Assembly: GCA_964463145.1 (NCBI GenBank)
Contig: CAYXBG010000005.1
Coordinates: 1 to 40,191, forward strand
Source: CAYXBG01 sp964463145
GTDB lineage: Bacteria; Acidobacteriota; UBA6911; RPQK01; CBDAPI01
DNA: 40,191 bases
Reading direction: 5' to 3'
How positions within the stretch are numbered: the stretch's first letter is position 1; the number at the start of each line of letters is the position of its first letter. The notes beneath the pieces were generated by a model, which did no database searches, was not told the DNA's origin, and saw nothing but the letters and a program-made list of their open reading frames with translations. This document shows positions 6,673 through 14,715 of the stretch, one piece after another. A program made the translations under genes and the position numbers.

Positions 6673-9093
6673 TCAAATCCGCTCGTATTCCACCGCTGGC
6701 TGATTATAAATAGGCGTCATTGGGGCCGCTTCGAGGGATGCTTGTCTTCTTTCTTTATCTACGACCTCATATATCGTAGTCCGTTGCTTAGGTTGCCTAC
6801 CTGCTCCTTTGATCAATTTCTCCATCTGCTGAGGCGACATCTCCTGCCCATGCCTTGCCCCTGCGGCCCTAGTGATCGATTCGTTCATGAGTGTCCCTCC
6901 CAGATCGTTAGCTCCTGCCTTCAGACAAGCCTCTACTCCTTTAGGGCCGAGCTTAACCCAAGAAGTCTGGATATTGGGAATCACGGGGAATAATGCCAAA
7001 CGTGCAACTGCATGCATTAAAAGAACTTCTCGAAAGGTTGGTCCATTACGTGCTTTCCCTTTCAGGAAAAGAGGAGCTTCACTAGCTACGAACGGAAGCG
7101 GTACAAATTCCGTAATACCTGCTGTCCTTTCTTGGAGACGCCGGAGAACTAGGAGATGGCGCGCCCAGTTCAACGGACCATCTATATGCCCAAACATGAT
7201 AGTCGCTGTAGTCCGAATCCCAATTTTGTGAGCTGTTTCGATGACCTGCACCCAATCCTCCGTAGTGATTTTGTCAGGGCAAATGATCTCCCGTATCTCA
7301 TCATCTAGGATTTCTGCAGCCGTCCCTGGCAACGTCCCTAGTCCCGCTCTCTGTAAAGACTCTAAAAACGACTGTAGTGGGACACCCAGAGTCTCAGCAC
7401 CTTGGTGTATCTCGAGTGGAGAAAACGCGTGGATGTGCATGGAAGGCACTGCCGCGCGAATAGCCCGACAAATCTCTAGGTAAGTATCTCCGGTAAAATC
7501 GGGATGAATCCCTCCCTGCAAACAGACTTCGGTAGCCCCACGCTGCCATGCTTCCTGAGCCCTTCGGACTATTTCATTGAGATCCAACACATAAGGATGC
7601 CCTCTCAAATTCTCGCTTAACTTTCCCTTTGAAAAAGCACAGAACTGACATCGGTAATAACACACATTGGTATAATTAATATTTCGATTTACCACATACC
7701 TGACAACATCCCCAACAGAGCTACTCCGCAGTTCGTCTGCTGCCTGGCAAACTTCCTCTACCGCCGCCCCCCTGGACTGAAACAAAGCAACAATATCTTT
7801 TTCTCTTAACATGGTCCCTTCGGAAGCGGATTTCAGCACAACATCCAGAGAAACCTTCCGTTTGGGCACAAATAATGTCTTCGGCTGAATTGGTGTGACT
7901 GGAACCTCTCCACCGATACCTGTTAACCACTCATCTGTTCTTGCCAGACCTTCAGCGTCACAGACTTTCAAGACATACTTTGAAACCTGTGGCGTGACCC
8001 AATCTTCGCTAGAGAGTACGTACTCGGGATAGACAGTCAATCGTTCAACTAGAGTATTCCCTGCCCTAGCAGTCTGTCGGGTCAAGTCTTCTATTGCCGG
8101 CCAGGGGGCTTCCGGATTGACAAAATCCGGCGTCACTGGGGATACTCCTCCCCAATCATTGATCCCAGACGAGATGACGTCTCCCAGAGACTCTGGGCTC
8201 AGGTTTGGTGGACTCTGAATGTTTACATTAGAGCCGAATATTAAACGAGCCATTGCGATTGTCCAAAGAAGCTCTTCTAAAGACGGCTCAGCAGCAGCAG
8301 CCATCTTAGTTCCGACCTTAGCCTTGAAGTTCTGAATGATGATCTCTTGGAGATGACCATATTTCATATGAATACGGCGGAGGGCTAGAAGGCTTTCTAT
8401 CCGTTCATGTCTTGTCTCTCCGATTCCGATCAGAATACCTGTCGTGAAGGGTACTTTTAGTCTCCCAGCCCGCTCGATTGTTTTTAGCCTCTGAGCGGGA
8501 TCCTTGTCGGGAGAACCATAGTGAGGACCTCCCTTTTGTGTTAGCCCCGGCGACAAGGACTCCAACATTAACCCCATCGAAGCCGAAACGGGCTTCAGAA
8601 GAATCAGGTCATCCGTCTCCATTAAACCAGGATTGAGATGAGGTAGTAGCCCTGTCTCCCGCATAACCAGATTCGCCACCTCTCCTAGATAGGATAGTGT
8701 CGAATTATGCCCTAACCCCTCCAGGTCACTACGGGCAGTCTTATAGCGTAGCTCGGGCTTATCTCCTAAGGTAAATAAAGCTTCTTTACATCCTGCCTGG
8801 GCACCTCGGAGAGCAGTCTCTAGCACAGCTTCAGGAGTCATGTAGGCTCGCTCCCCTGGCCGTGGAGGGGCAGCGAACGTACAGTAGTGGCAGACATCCC
8901 GGCACAAATGGGTAAGAGGGATGAATACCTTACGCGAATAGGTGATCAGTTTTCCATGGCCTCGATCTCGCAATGAACTTGCTTCCTGAATTAAGTCCGT
9001 CAGGGAACTGTCCCTTGCTAACCGGTAAACCTCCTCCTCAGGTATCCAGGGCTCCACTGATCCACATCTAGCCCGCGTCGAGTATTCAGTCAT
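6673..9093 (-). CDS. fbiC: FO synthase, fused CofG-CofH (FbiC type)
   Basis: An 806-residue protein with two radical SAM domains that builds 7,8-didemethyl-8-hydroxy-5-deazariboflavin (FO), the chromophore of coenzyme F420, from tyrosine and 5-amino-6-ribitylaminouracil. The N-terminal CofG half has its iron-sulfur motif CRDVCHYC at Cys64/68/71. The C-terminal CofH half has CYYRCQFC at Cys478/482/485. The fused form is typical of actinobacteria and some other bacteria, while archaea and cyanobacteria use two proteins. It starts 14 bases after acpS ends, so the two are probably one transcript. No other F420 genes (cofC, cofD, cofE) are in the window. Both halves look intact. Confidence 0.95.
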   Translation of the reverse strand: MTEYSTRARCGSVEPWIPEEEVYRLARDSSLTDLIQEASSLRDRGHGKLITYSRKVFIPLTHLCRDVCHYCTFAAPPRPGERAYMTPEAVLETALRGAQAGCKEALFTLGDKPELRYKTARSDLEGLGHNSTLSYLGEVANLVMRETGLLPHLNPGLMETDDLILLKPVSASMGLMLESLSPGLTQKGGPHYGSPDKDPAQRLKTIERAGRLKVPFTTGILIGIGETRHERIESLLALRRIHMKYGHLQEIIIQNFKAKVGTKMAAAAEPSLEELLWTIAMARLIFGSNVNIQSPPNLSPESLGDVISSGINDWGGVSPVTPDFVNPEAPWPAIEDLTRQTARAGNTLVERLTVYPEYVLSSEDWVTPQVSKYVLKVCDAEGLARTDEWLTGIGGEVPVTPIQPKTLFVPKRKVSLDVVLKSASEGTMLREKDIVALFQSRGAAVEEVCQAADELRSSSVGDVVRYVVNRNINYTNVCYYRCQFCAFSKGKLSENLRGHPYVLDLNEIVRRAQEAWQRGATEVCLQGGIHPDFTGDTYLEICRAIRAAVPSMHIHAFSPLEIHQGAETLGVPLQSFLESLQRAGLGTLPGTAAEILDDEIREIICPDKITTEDWVQVIETAHKIGIRTTATIMFGHIDGPLNWARHLLVLRRLQERTAGITEFVPLPFVASEAPLFLKGKARNGPTFREVLLMHAVARLALFPVIPNIQTSWVKLGPKGVEACLKAGANDLGGTLMNESITRAAGARHGQEMSPQQMEKLIKGAGRQPKQRTTIYEVVDKERRQASLEAAPMTPIYNQPAVEYERI

Positions 9094-9107
9094 GCCACTT
9101 CCTCTGT

Positions 9108-9485
9108 TCAGAAACCTTCCATCACCACCACAGCAACGGCATATTTTTCGGAGTGTGAAATCGTAACTAGCATCCCACTAATAGCTTTCTCCTGCAAAAT
9201 CTCAAGCGCCTTACCATGAAACCTGATTACGGGCTTCCCCGACTCCTCATTGATGACCTCAACATCCTGCCATCGAATCCCTTGCCCCCAACCTGTTCCC
9301 AGAGCCTTCAGACCAGCTTCTTTAACAGCAAATCGACCGGCAAGGTGTTGATACTGGTTCTGTTGGTTAGTACAGTAATCTATCTCTGCCTGGGTGAACA
9401 CACGCCTCATGAAGGAATCCCCTTTGAGCAACGCCAGTCGGATACGGTTAACCTCAACTATATCTACCCCCAGTCCTAGGATCAT
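9108..9485 (-). CDS. acpS: Holo-[acyl-carrier-protein] synthase
   Basis: A 125-residue enzyme that transfers 4'-phosphopantetheine from CoA to acyl carrier protein. The magnesium ligands are visible as Asp8 in the N-terminal GLGVDIVE and Glu56 in RFAVKEAGLKAL; the C-terminal ISHSEKYAVAVV is also typical. Length matches the family. The ATG lies only 28 bases from the divergent pgeF start and has no Shine-Dalgarno site. A TAACAT box sits six bases upstream, so a leaderless transcript is possible. It is followed after 14 bases by fbiC. Confidence 0.93.
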   Translation of the reverse strand: MILGLGVDIVEVNRIRLALLKGDSFMRRVFTQAEIDYCTNQQNQYQHLAGRFAVKEAGLKALGTGWGQGIRWQDVEVINEESGKPVIRFHGKALEILQEKAISGMLVTISHSEKYAVAVVVMEGF

Positions 9486-9513
9486 AAGCTTATGTTAACC
9501 TGGCTTATCTAAA
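9486..9513. promoter_or_regulatory. Very tight divergent promoter region acpS/pgeF
   Basis: Only 28 bases separate two divergent start codons, and neither gene has a recognisable ribosome site in this gap. Toward acpS a TAACAT box lies six bases before the ATG; toward pgeF, TATGTT (9491-9496) or TTATCT are possible -10 boxes. Any -35 contacts must lie inside the opposite gene. Confidence 0.35.
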
Positions 9514-10290
9514 ATGTTCTACGAATACTCCGTGGAATCCGTACCTCACTTTCGATTCGAGGAATTGGAGACTATCCCCGGCTTTGTTCACGCCTTTACT
9601 AGTCGTGGTACAGACAAAGCCTCGGGTATAGTTAACCCGCACGAGGGAGCACTCCGGAAAAACCGATTTCTTGAGACCTTGAGCATCTCACAGAGTCGAA
9701 CTTTTCAAACTCATCAGGTGCACTCCGCTCATATCCTCGAAGGTCAGGATATCATCCCGGGCAACAGTCCTCTAGATGGCGATGGGATGCTCATAGACAC
9801 CCCCGAAATTTTTGGGATTATCCGAACCGCTGACTGTGTTCCTATTCTCATAGTTGACCCGGCGATGCAAAGAGTAGGCATGATTCACGCCGGATGGAAA
9901 GGAACCGCGGACCATATCATACGTAATGGAATTAAAGCATTCATGAAACAACCCAAGACCGAGATCAAGCAATTGATTGTGGCAATTGGACCCTGCATCC
10001 GTAGTTGTTGCTATGAAGTAGGAGAAGATGTCAAACAACGATTTATACAGAAAGGCCACGATATCAATAACCTCTTCACAGAACGCCACCTAAACTTGGT
10101 GAAAGCCAATCTACTAGACGCTTACAGCCTCGGAATAGCAACAATACTTGACTGTACACTTTGCACCAGTTGTCAACATCATTCTTTCTATTCGTATAGA
10201 AGGAATCAGGACCAAGGAAGAATGTGGATGCTAGCAGGATTCCGGTCAAGTGAGAGAAAGGTACCCCTCGGGGCCAACTCGCGCCCGTAA
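9514..10290 (+). CDS. pgeF: PgeF/YfiH family purine nucleoside enzyme (multicopper-polyphenol oxidase fold)
   Basis: A 258-residue member of the YfiH/YlmD/LACC1 family. The zinc ligands are in place as His70 (THQVH), Cys108 (RTADC) and His125 (IHAGWKGT). Members were first called laccases; later work showed purine nucleoside phosphorylase and adenosine deaminase activity, and PgeF was linked to editing of peptidoglycan precursors carrying the wrong amino acid. The C-terminus overlaps the converging mtaB by 45 bases. The start is set by the ATG at the edge of the 28-base divergent gap, with no visible ribosome site. Confidence 0.9.
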   Translation: MFYEYSVESVPHFRFEELETIPGFVHAFTSRGTDKASGIVNPHEGALRKNRFLETLSISQSRTFQTHQVHSAHILEGQDIIPGNSPLDGDGMLIDTPEIFGIIRTADCVPILIVDPAMQRVGMIHAGWKGTADHIIRNGIKAFMKQPKTEIKQLIVAIGPCIRSCCYEVGEDVKQRFIQKGHDINNLFTERHLNLVKANLLDAYSLGIATILDCTLCTSCQHHSFYSYRRNQDQGRMWMLAGFRSSERKVPLGANSRP

Positions 10291-11553
10291 CCTTACCAAT
10301 CTGTTCCCCGGTATCCTTGGGTCGACCAGCGCCTTCAAATAGTTATCTGTCAGCGCCACCCTTTGCCCTCCCCAAAAATCACTAAGGGTCAAGGCATCAA
10401 CTTTACGCCCTAACTGTCTGGTACGAAACTCTAGATTTTTACTTTTAGAGATTCTCCTGAATTGAGAACACCGGCGGCGCACCGTTGCACTGTCAACTTT
10501 GCCTTCCATTGTTGAGGCAGCAGTCCCTGGGCGATCACTGTACGGAAAAACATGTATATAAGTTAGCGGCATCTGTTTCACAAACTGCAAACTTTCCTGG
10601 TGATCCTGATCTGACTCCCCCGGAAAGCCTCCAATTACATCCGTTCCTATCCCAGCCTCCGGCAAAACTAATCTGATTTCTTCGAGAAGACTACGAAATC
10701 TAGCAGTTTTGTATGGTCGTAGCATTCTCTTTAGGATCCGATCACAGCCGCTCTGCAGGCAAATATGAAAGTGCGGAGCAATTCTGCCCTCACTAGCAGC
10801 TGCGAGATGAATTACTCTCCGGGATAATTCCATGGGCTCAATCGAACTAATACGCAATCGCTGCAACTTCTCAATCTCCAATAACTTCTTGAGAAGTTTG
10901 TGGAAAGTTAGGGGAGGATCCATGTAGCGCCCATAAGTTCCGATGTGAATTCCCGTCAACACGATCTCCTGAAATCCCTCCCTCACCAGATCTCTGACTT
11001 GTTCAACTAACTGATCAGGAGGTACTGATCGACTAGGGCCTCTAACCTCAGGGATGATGCAATAAGTACAGTGTGAATCGCATCCATCCTGGACTTTGAC
11101 AAAAGGGCGAGTTCTTTGCCCTTCCTTCGCTACAGAACCTCGATCTGTTCGGATACTTAAGTCGAATGAATCTCGAAAAACACGTGCCACTTCGGAAAAA
11201 CCCAATGGGTCTATCGATCTCTTCGCCGCAATACTCACGACTTCTGATTTGTGAGTGTTACCGACAACTGCATCTACTCCCTCAATGTTGGACAGGGCAC
11301 TAGGGTCGCGTTGGGCATAGCAACCCGTTATGATTAATTTGGCTTTAGGGTTAGACCTCCTCAGTCTGCGCACCATTTGACGTACCTGTTGATCCGAGCG
11401 CTGGGTAACAGTACAAGAATTGACTACAACTACATCGGCTCGAGGCTCGACCTGCTCTATATATCCACGGGATAGAAATGCCTCACGTAGGGCTCCACTA
11501 TCAGCCTGATTAGTACGACACCCAAAAGTAACAATGTGAAAAGTCCTAGCCAT
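10246..11553 (-). CDS. mtaB: tRNA t6A37 methylthiotransferase MtaB
   Basis: A 435-residue radical SAM enzyme that converts t6A to ms2t6A at position 37 of tRNA. The N-terminal UPF0004 domain begins HIVTFGCRTNQADS, with further cysteines for the auxiliary cluster (NSCTV, GCYAQ). The radical SAM cluster motif CDSHCTYC is at Cys158/162/165, followed by IIPEVRGPSRS. The FGCRTNQ form with Arg separates MtaB from MiaB and RimO. A longer frame begins at 11628, but the ATG at 11553 has an excellent AGGAGGT site (11559-11565). This start overlaps rlmN by eight bases, so the pair is translationally coupled. The C-terminus overlaps the converging pgeF. Confidence 0.92.
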   Translation of the reverse strand: MARTFHIVTFGCRTNQADSGALREAFLSRGYIEQVEPRADVVVVNSCTVTQRSDQQVRQMVRRLRRSNPKAKLIITGCYAQRDPSALSNIEGVDAVVGNTHKSEVVSIAAKRSIDPLGFSEVARVFRDSFDLSIRTDRGSVAKEGQRTRPFVKVQDGCDSHCTYCIIPEVRGPSRSVPPDQLVEQVRDLVREGFQEIVLTGIHIGTYGRYMDPPLTFHKLLKKLLEIEKLQRLRISSIEPMELSRRVIHLAAASEGRIAPHFHICLQSGCDRILKRMLRPYKTARFRSLLEEIRLVLPEAGIGTDVIGGFPGESDQDHQESLQFVKQMPLTYIHVFPYSDRPGTAASTMEGKVDSATVRRRCSQFRRISKSKNLEFRTRQLGRKVDALTLSDFWGGQRVALTDNYLKALVDPRIPGNRLVRLRARVGPEGYLSLT

Positions 11554-12592
11554 GAGAAACCTCCTGCTGGAGGTGAGCCAACTGGCCACAAGCTGCGGAG
11601 ATATCAGCCCCTCGAGTCCGGCGTACAAATACAGGCAAGTGATGATCTGTCAAAATCCTGCGAAAACTCGCTATACGGCGATCAGAAGGGCGCTGATAAG
11701 GTAACCCGGGGTTGGGGTTATATGGAATGAGATTGATCTTGGACCGGATCCCTCTTAATAATCGTACCAGGCGCCTAGCATCATTGTCAGAATCTGTTAG
11801 TCCTCTGAGAAGAACGAATTCAAAGGTTATAGATCGTTTAGGCCCCAGGGGAAGTCGACGACAACAGTCCAGAAGACTTCGCATAGGCCAACGACGATTT
11901 ATAGGAATTAGTTGGTCCCGCATCTTTTCCGTTGTCGCATTCAGTGAAATAGCCAAGTTGGGAAGCAGAGGCTCTTTGATCATGCGTTCCAGAACGGGCA
12001 CCACACCAGAGGTTGATACTGTGATACGCCTTTTCGAAAAACCCATACCCTTCTGATCGATCATAAGATGGAAAGCTTTCATCACCCGCTTGTAGTTGTA
12101 AAGTGGCTCCCCCATACCCATAAAAACAATGTTGCAGGTTTTCCCCCCCAGATATCCTTGCCTAATGGCGGTCATTATCTGGCCAAGAATTTCTCCAACC
12201 CTAAGATTGCGTGTTAAACCCATTTGGGCGGTCAGGCAAAACGGACATCCGACACCACACCCAACCTGCGAGGAAATACAAAGTGTCACTCGGCTACTAT
12301 CGGGAATGACCACCGTCTCTATAAACTCGTTGTCTCGTAACGTCAAGAGTAGCTTGCGAGTCCCGTCGATTGAGGTCTTTACTTGATGAACGCGGGGCAT
12401 ATCAATGATGCACGTCTCTCCCAGCTTCGTGCGTAACTTCCCGGGAAGGCTTGACATCGATTGGATGTCTTTTTCTTGTCGTTGATAAATATTCTGGTAC
12501 AACTGCGATCCCCGGAAAGACTCCTCGCCCATCATGTGGACCATCTCCCTCAATTCTTTTTCTGTCCTGCCTAAAAGATTCATCATGTTCAT
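11546..12592 (-). CDS. rlmN: Dual-specificity 23S rRNA/tRNA adenine-C2 methyltransferase RlmN
   Basis: A 348-residue radical SAM methylase that forms m2A at 23S rRNA A2503 and at tRNA A37. The cluster motif GCGVGCPFC gives Cys112/116/119. The conserved MGMGEPLYNY and GLTDSDNDA segments and the C-terminal RRTRGADISAACGQL with its catalytic cysteine are all present. Length is normal. Two alternative ATGs lie at codons 3 and 4, so the exact start is uncertain by a few residues. It is first in an operon with mtaB, and both act on tRNA position 37. The divergent MBL gene starts 26 bases away. Confidence 0.94.
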   Translation of the reverse strand: MNMMNLLGRTEKELREMVHMMGEESFRGSQLYQNIYQRQEKDIQSMSSLPGKLRTKLGETCIIDMPRVHQVKTSIDGTRKLLLTLRDNEFIETVVIPDSSRVTLCISSQVGCGVGCPFCLTAQMGLTRNLRVGEILGQIMTAIRQGYLGGKTCNIVFMGMGEPLYNYKRVMKAFHLMIDQKGMGFSKRRITVSTSGVVPVLERMIKEPLLPNLAISLNATTEKMRDQLIPINRRWPMRSLLDCCRRLPLGPKRSITFEFVLLRGLTDSDNDARRLVRLLRGIRSKINLIPYNPNPGLPYQRPSDRRIASFRRILTDHHLPVFVRRTRGADISAACGQLAHLQQEVSHG

Positions 12593-12618
12593 ACCTAACT
12601 GTTACATTTTATCTTACC

Positions 12619-13401
12619 GTGAAAGTTACCGTACTGGGCAGTGGGAGCGGTGGAAATTGCACTATTGTGTCGACCGGGGAGACCTGCGTCCTCATCGACC
12701 TTGGATTCGGCCCCCGCAGTCTTGCCCGAAGGTTGAGAGAGGCTAACCTGGCAGAGGCTCACATTGATGCCGTACTTCTGACTCACGGTCACCTCGATCA
12801 CAGTAGCGGTGTTCCCTCCTTCGTCAAGAATAAGAGGATCCCTGTATACATGAGCCAGGGAACACGCAAGGAGGCAACTGGACTGCAAGAGATAGAAAAC
12901 TGGCAGTCTCTAGTCTCTGAAACTTCCGTACATATAAAAGATCTTGAAATAGAACCCTTTTCTATTTCACACGATGCACTGCAGCCTATGGGTTTTCGCT
13001 TGAGTGCGGGTGATAAATGCGGAGCAGTAGCCACCGACTTAGGAGAACTGAGTCCGACTGTGAAATCCAAAATTAATGACTGCGATTGGTTAGTCCTCGA
13101 ATCCAACCATGATGAGAACCTTCTCCGCATCGGCCCTTACCCGTGGAAGATCAAACAGCGTGTATTAAGCCGTTTGGGGCATCTCTCCAACCGAATGATT
13201 GCTGATTTTTTGCGCAAAGACTACGACGGTCGTACAGCCCACCTTTTTTTGGCCCATTTGAGCCGCCAAAACAATGAGCCAGAGATCGCTCTCGAAAGTG
13301 CCCGCAAGGCACTGGGCAACAGAAGCCGCCAAGGTCTTTTTGATTCCTGTCAGGTACACCTAACATATCAGGGCCACCCATCCGAGATGATAAGCGTATG
13401 A
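12619..13401 (+). CDS. Metallo-beta-lactamase-fold hydrolase, WalJ/YycJ-like
   Basis: A 260-residue hydrolase with the MBL metal motif THGHLDH (His56, His58, Asp60, His61) and an N-terminus VTVLGSGSGGNC typical of the WalJ/YycJ exonuclease-like group. The frame stays open upstream to 12451, but that part antisense-overlaps rlmN and is not conserved-looking. The GTG at 12619 gives the standard N-terminus. No ribosome site precedes it; AT-rich TACATT lies ten bases upstream. Its stop overlaps the purB ATG by four bases, so the two genes form an operon. Family members act on DNA ends in processing or repair; the substrate here is inferred only from family. Confidence 0.85.
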   Translation: MKVTVLGSGSGGNCTIVSTGETCVLIDLGFGPRSLARRLREANLAEAHIDAVLLTHGHLDHSSGVPSFVKNKRIPVYMSQGTRKEATGLQEIENWQSLVSETSVHIKDLEIEPFSISHDALQPMGFRLSAGDKCGAVATDLGELSPTVKSKINDCDWLVLESNHDENLLRIGPYPWKIKQRVLSRLGHLSNRMIADFLRKDYDGRTAHLFLAHLSRQNNEPEIALESARKALGNRSRQGLFDSCQVHLTYQGHPSEMISV

Positions 13402-14693
13402 TTTCGCGTTATGCCGATCCCAAAATGGCTAGTGTTTGGACAGACGAAAACCGTTTCAGGAAATGGCTCGATGTCGAAATCGCCGTTTCTGAAGTGCTTG
13501 CTGAACTGGGCGAAATTCCTATCGAAGCGGCACGCAAAATCCGTAAAAATGCAAACTTTTCCTTAGAACGTATTTATGAGATCGAAAAGGATACTCACCA
13601 CGATGTGGTTGCTTTTACAACAGCCGTAGCCGAGACGCTAGGCCCCGAATCCCGTTTCGTCCATCTAGGCTTGACCTCCACGGATGTCGTTGACACAGCT
13701 CAAGCCCTTCAACTACGCCAAGCTTGTGATTTAATCGAGGCAGTTCTAAATGCCCTTCTCGACACTCTCCACCAAAAGGCTGTTGACTACCAAGACACGT
13801 TGATGATGGGACGCACCCACGGCATCCATGCGGAACCAACCAGTCTGGGTCTTAAAATGACCGTCTGGTACTGCGAAATGGAGCGCAACCTAGAACGGTT
13901 CCGGCTAGCCCGCCAGGCAGTGGAGATCGGGAAAATCAGTGGCCCCGTTGGTACATTCTCCCATCTCCCGCCCAGAGTGGAAGAACTAGCCTGCAAAAAA
14001 CTTGGTCTAGGGTTTGCAAAGGCCTCAACTCAGACGTTGCAAAGGGATCGTCATGCTGAGTTCGCATGTACTCTGGCTATTATTGGATCCACTTACGACA
14101 AAATCGCCACCGAAATCCGGAACCTCCAACGCACGGAAGTAGGGGAAGCCGGAGAACCTTTCGCGACCGGACAGAAGGGTAGCTCATCAATGCCCCATAA
14201 ACGGAATCCTATAGGAAGTGAGAACATCTCAGGATTATCCCGGGTACTGCGCAGCAATGCCATGGTAGCCCTTCAGAATGTCCCCTTGTGGCACGAGCGA
14301 GACATCTCTCACTCCTCAGCAGAAAGGATCATCCTTCCGGACAGCACTACATTACTCCACTATATGACCATCCGCCTGACCAAAATTTTGAGAAATTTAG
14401 TAGTGCATCCTAAACGTATGCAGCAAAACTTAGAAATGACTGGTGGCTTGTTCCACTCTTCTGCTCTGCTGTTGGCTCTGGTCCGAAAGGGGGCCTTACG
14501 AGAGGATGCCTACACCTGGGTACAACGCAATGCCATGCTAGTCTGGGACGAAGGTGCTGACTTTTTCCAATTGATAGTAGACGACCCCGATATTTCTAAG
14601 CACCTTACCAAGGACGAAATCGTAGCCATTTTTGACCCGCGTACTCGACTGCGCTACCTGCCCGATATATACACTCGTGTCTTTGGAGACTAG
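13398..14693 (+). CDS. purB: Adenylosuccinate lyase
   Basis: A 431-residue fumarase-superfamily enzyme catalysing two steps of purine synthesis: SAICAR to AICAR and adenylosuccinate to AMP. The mobile catalytic loop signature GSSSMPHKRNP is present, as are GRTHGIHAEP with its catalytic His and the SSAERIILPDS segment. Length is normal. The ATG sits inside the end of the MBL gene (ATGA overlap), with GAGATGATAAG as a plausible ribosome site. It converges on the dCMP deaminase fusion with a 22-base gap. Confidence 0.96.
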   Translation: MISRYADPKMASVWTDENRFRKWLDVEIAVSEVLAELGEIPIEAARKIRKNANFSLERIYEIEKDTHHDVVAFTTAVAETLGPESRFVHLGLTSTDVVDTAQALQLRQACDLIEAVLNALLDTLHQKAVDYQDTLMMGRTHGIHAEPTSLGLKMTVWYCEMERNLERFRLARQAVEIGKISGPVGTFSHLPPRVEELACKKLGLGFAKASTQTLQRDRHAEFACTLAIIGSTYDKIATEIRNLQRTEVGEAGEPFATGQKGSSSMPHKRNPIGSENISGLSRVLRSNAMVALQNVPLWHERDISHSSAERIILPDSTTLLHYMTIRLTKILRNLVVHPKRMQQNLEMTGGLFHSSALLLALVRKGALREDAYTWVQRNAMLVWDEGADFFQLIVDDPDISKHLTKDEIVAIFDPRTRLRYLPDIYTRVFGD

Positions 14694-14715
14694 TCGGATC
14701 ATTCCTGGACTCTAG

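Noticed and set aside
12451..12618. Upstream extension of the MBL gene
   Set aside because: It is antisense to rlmN, lacks conserved residues, and the GTG at 12619 gives the normal family N-terminus.
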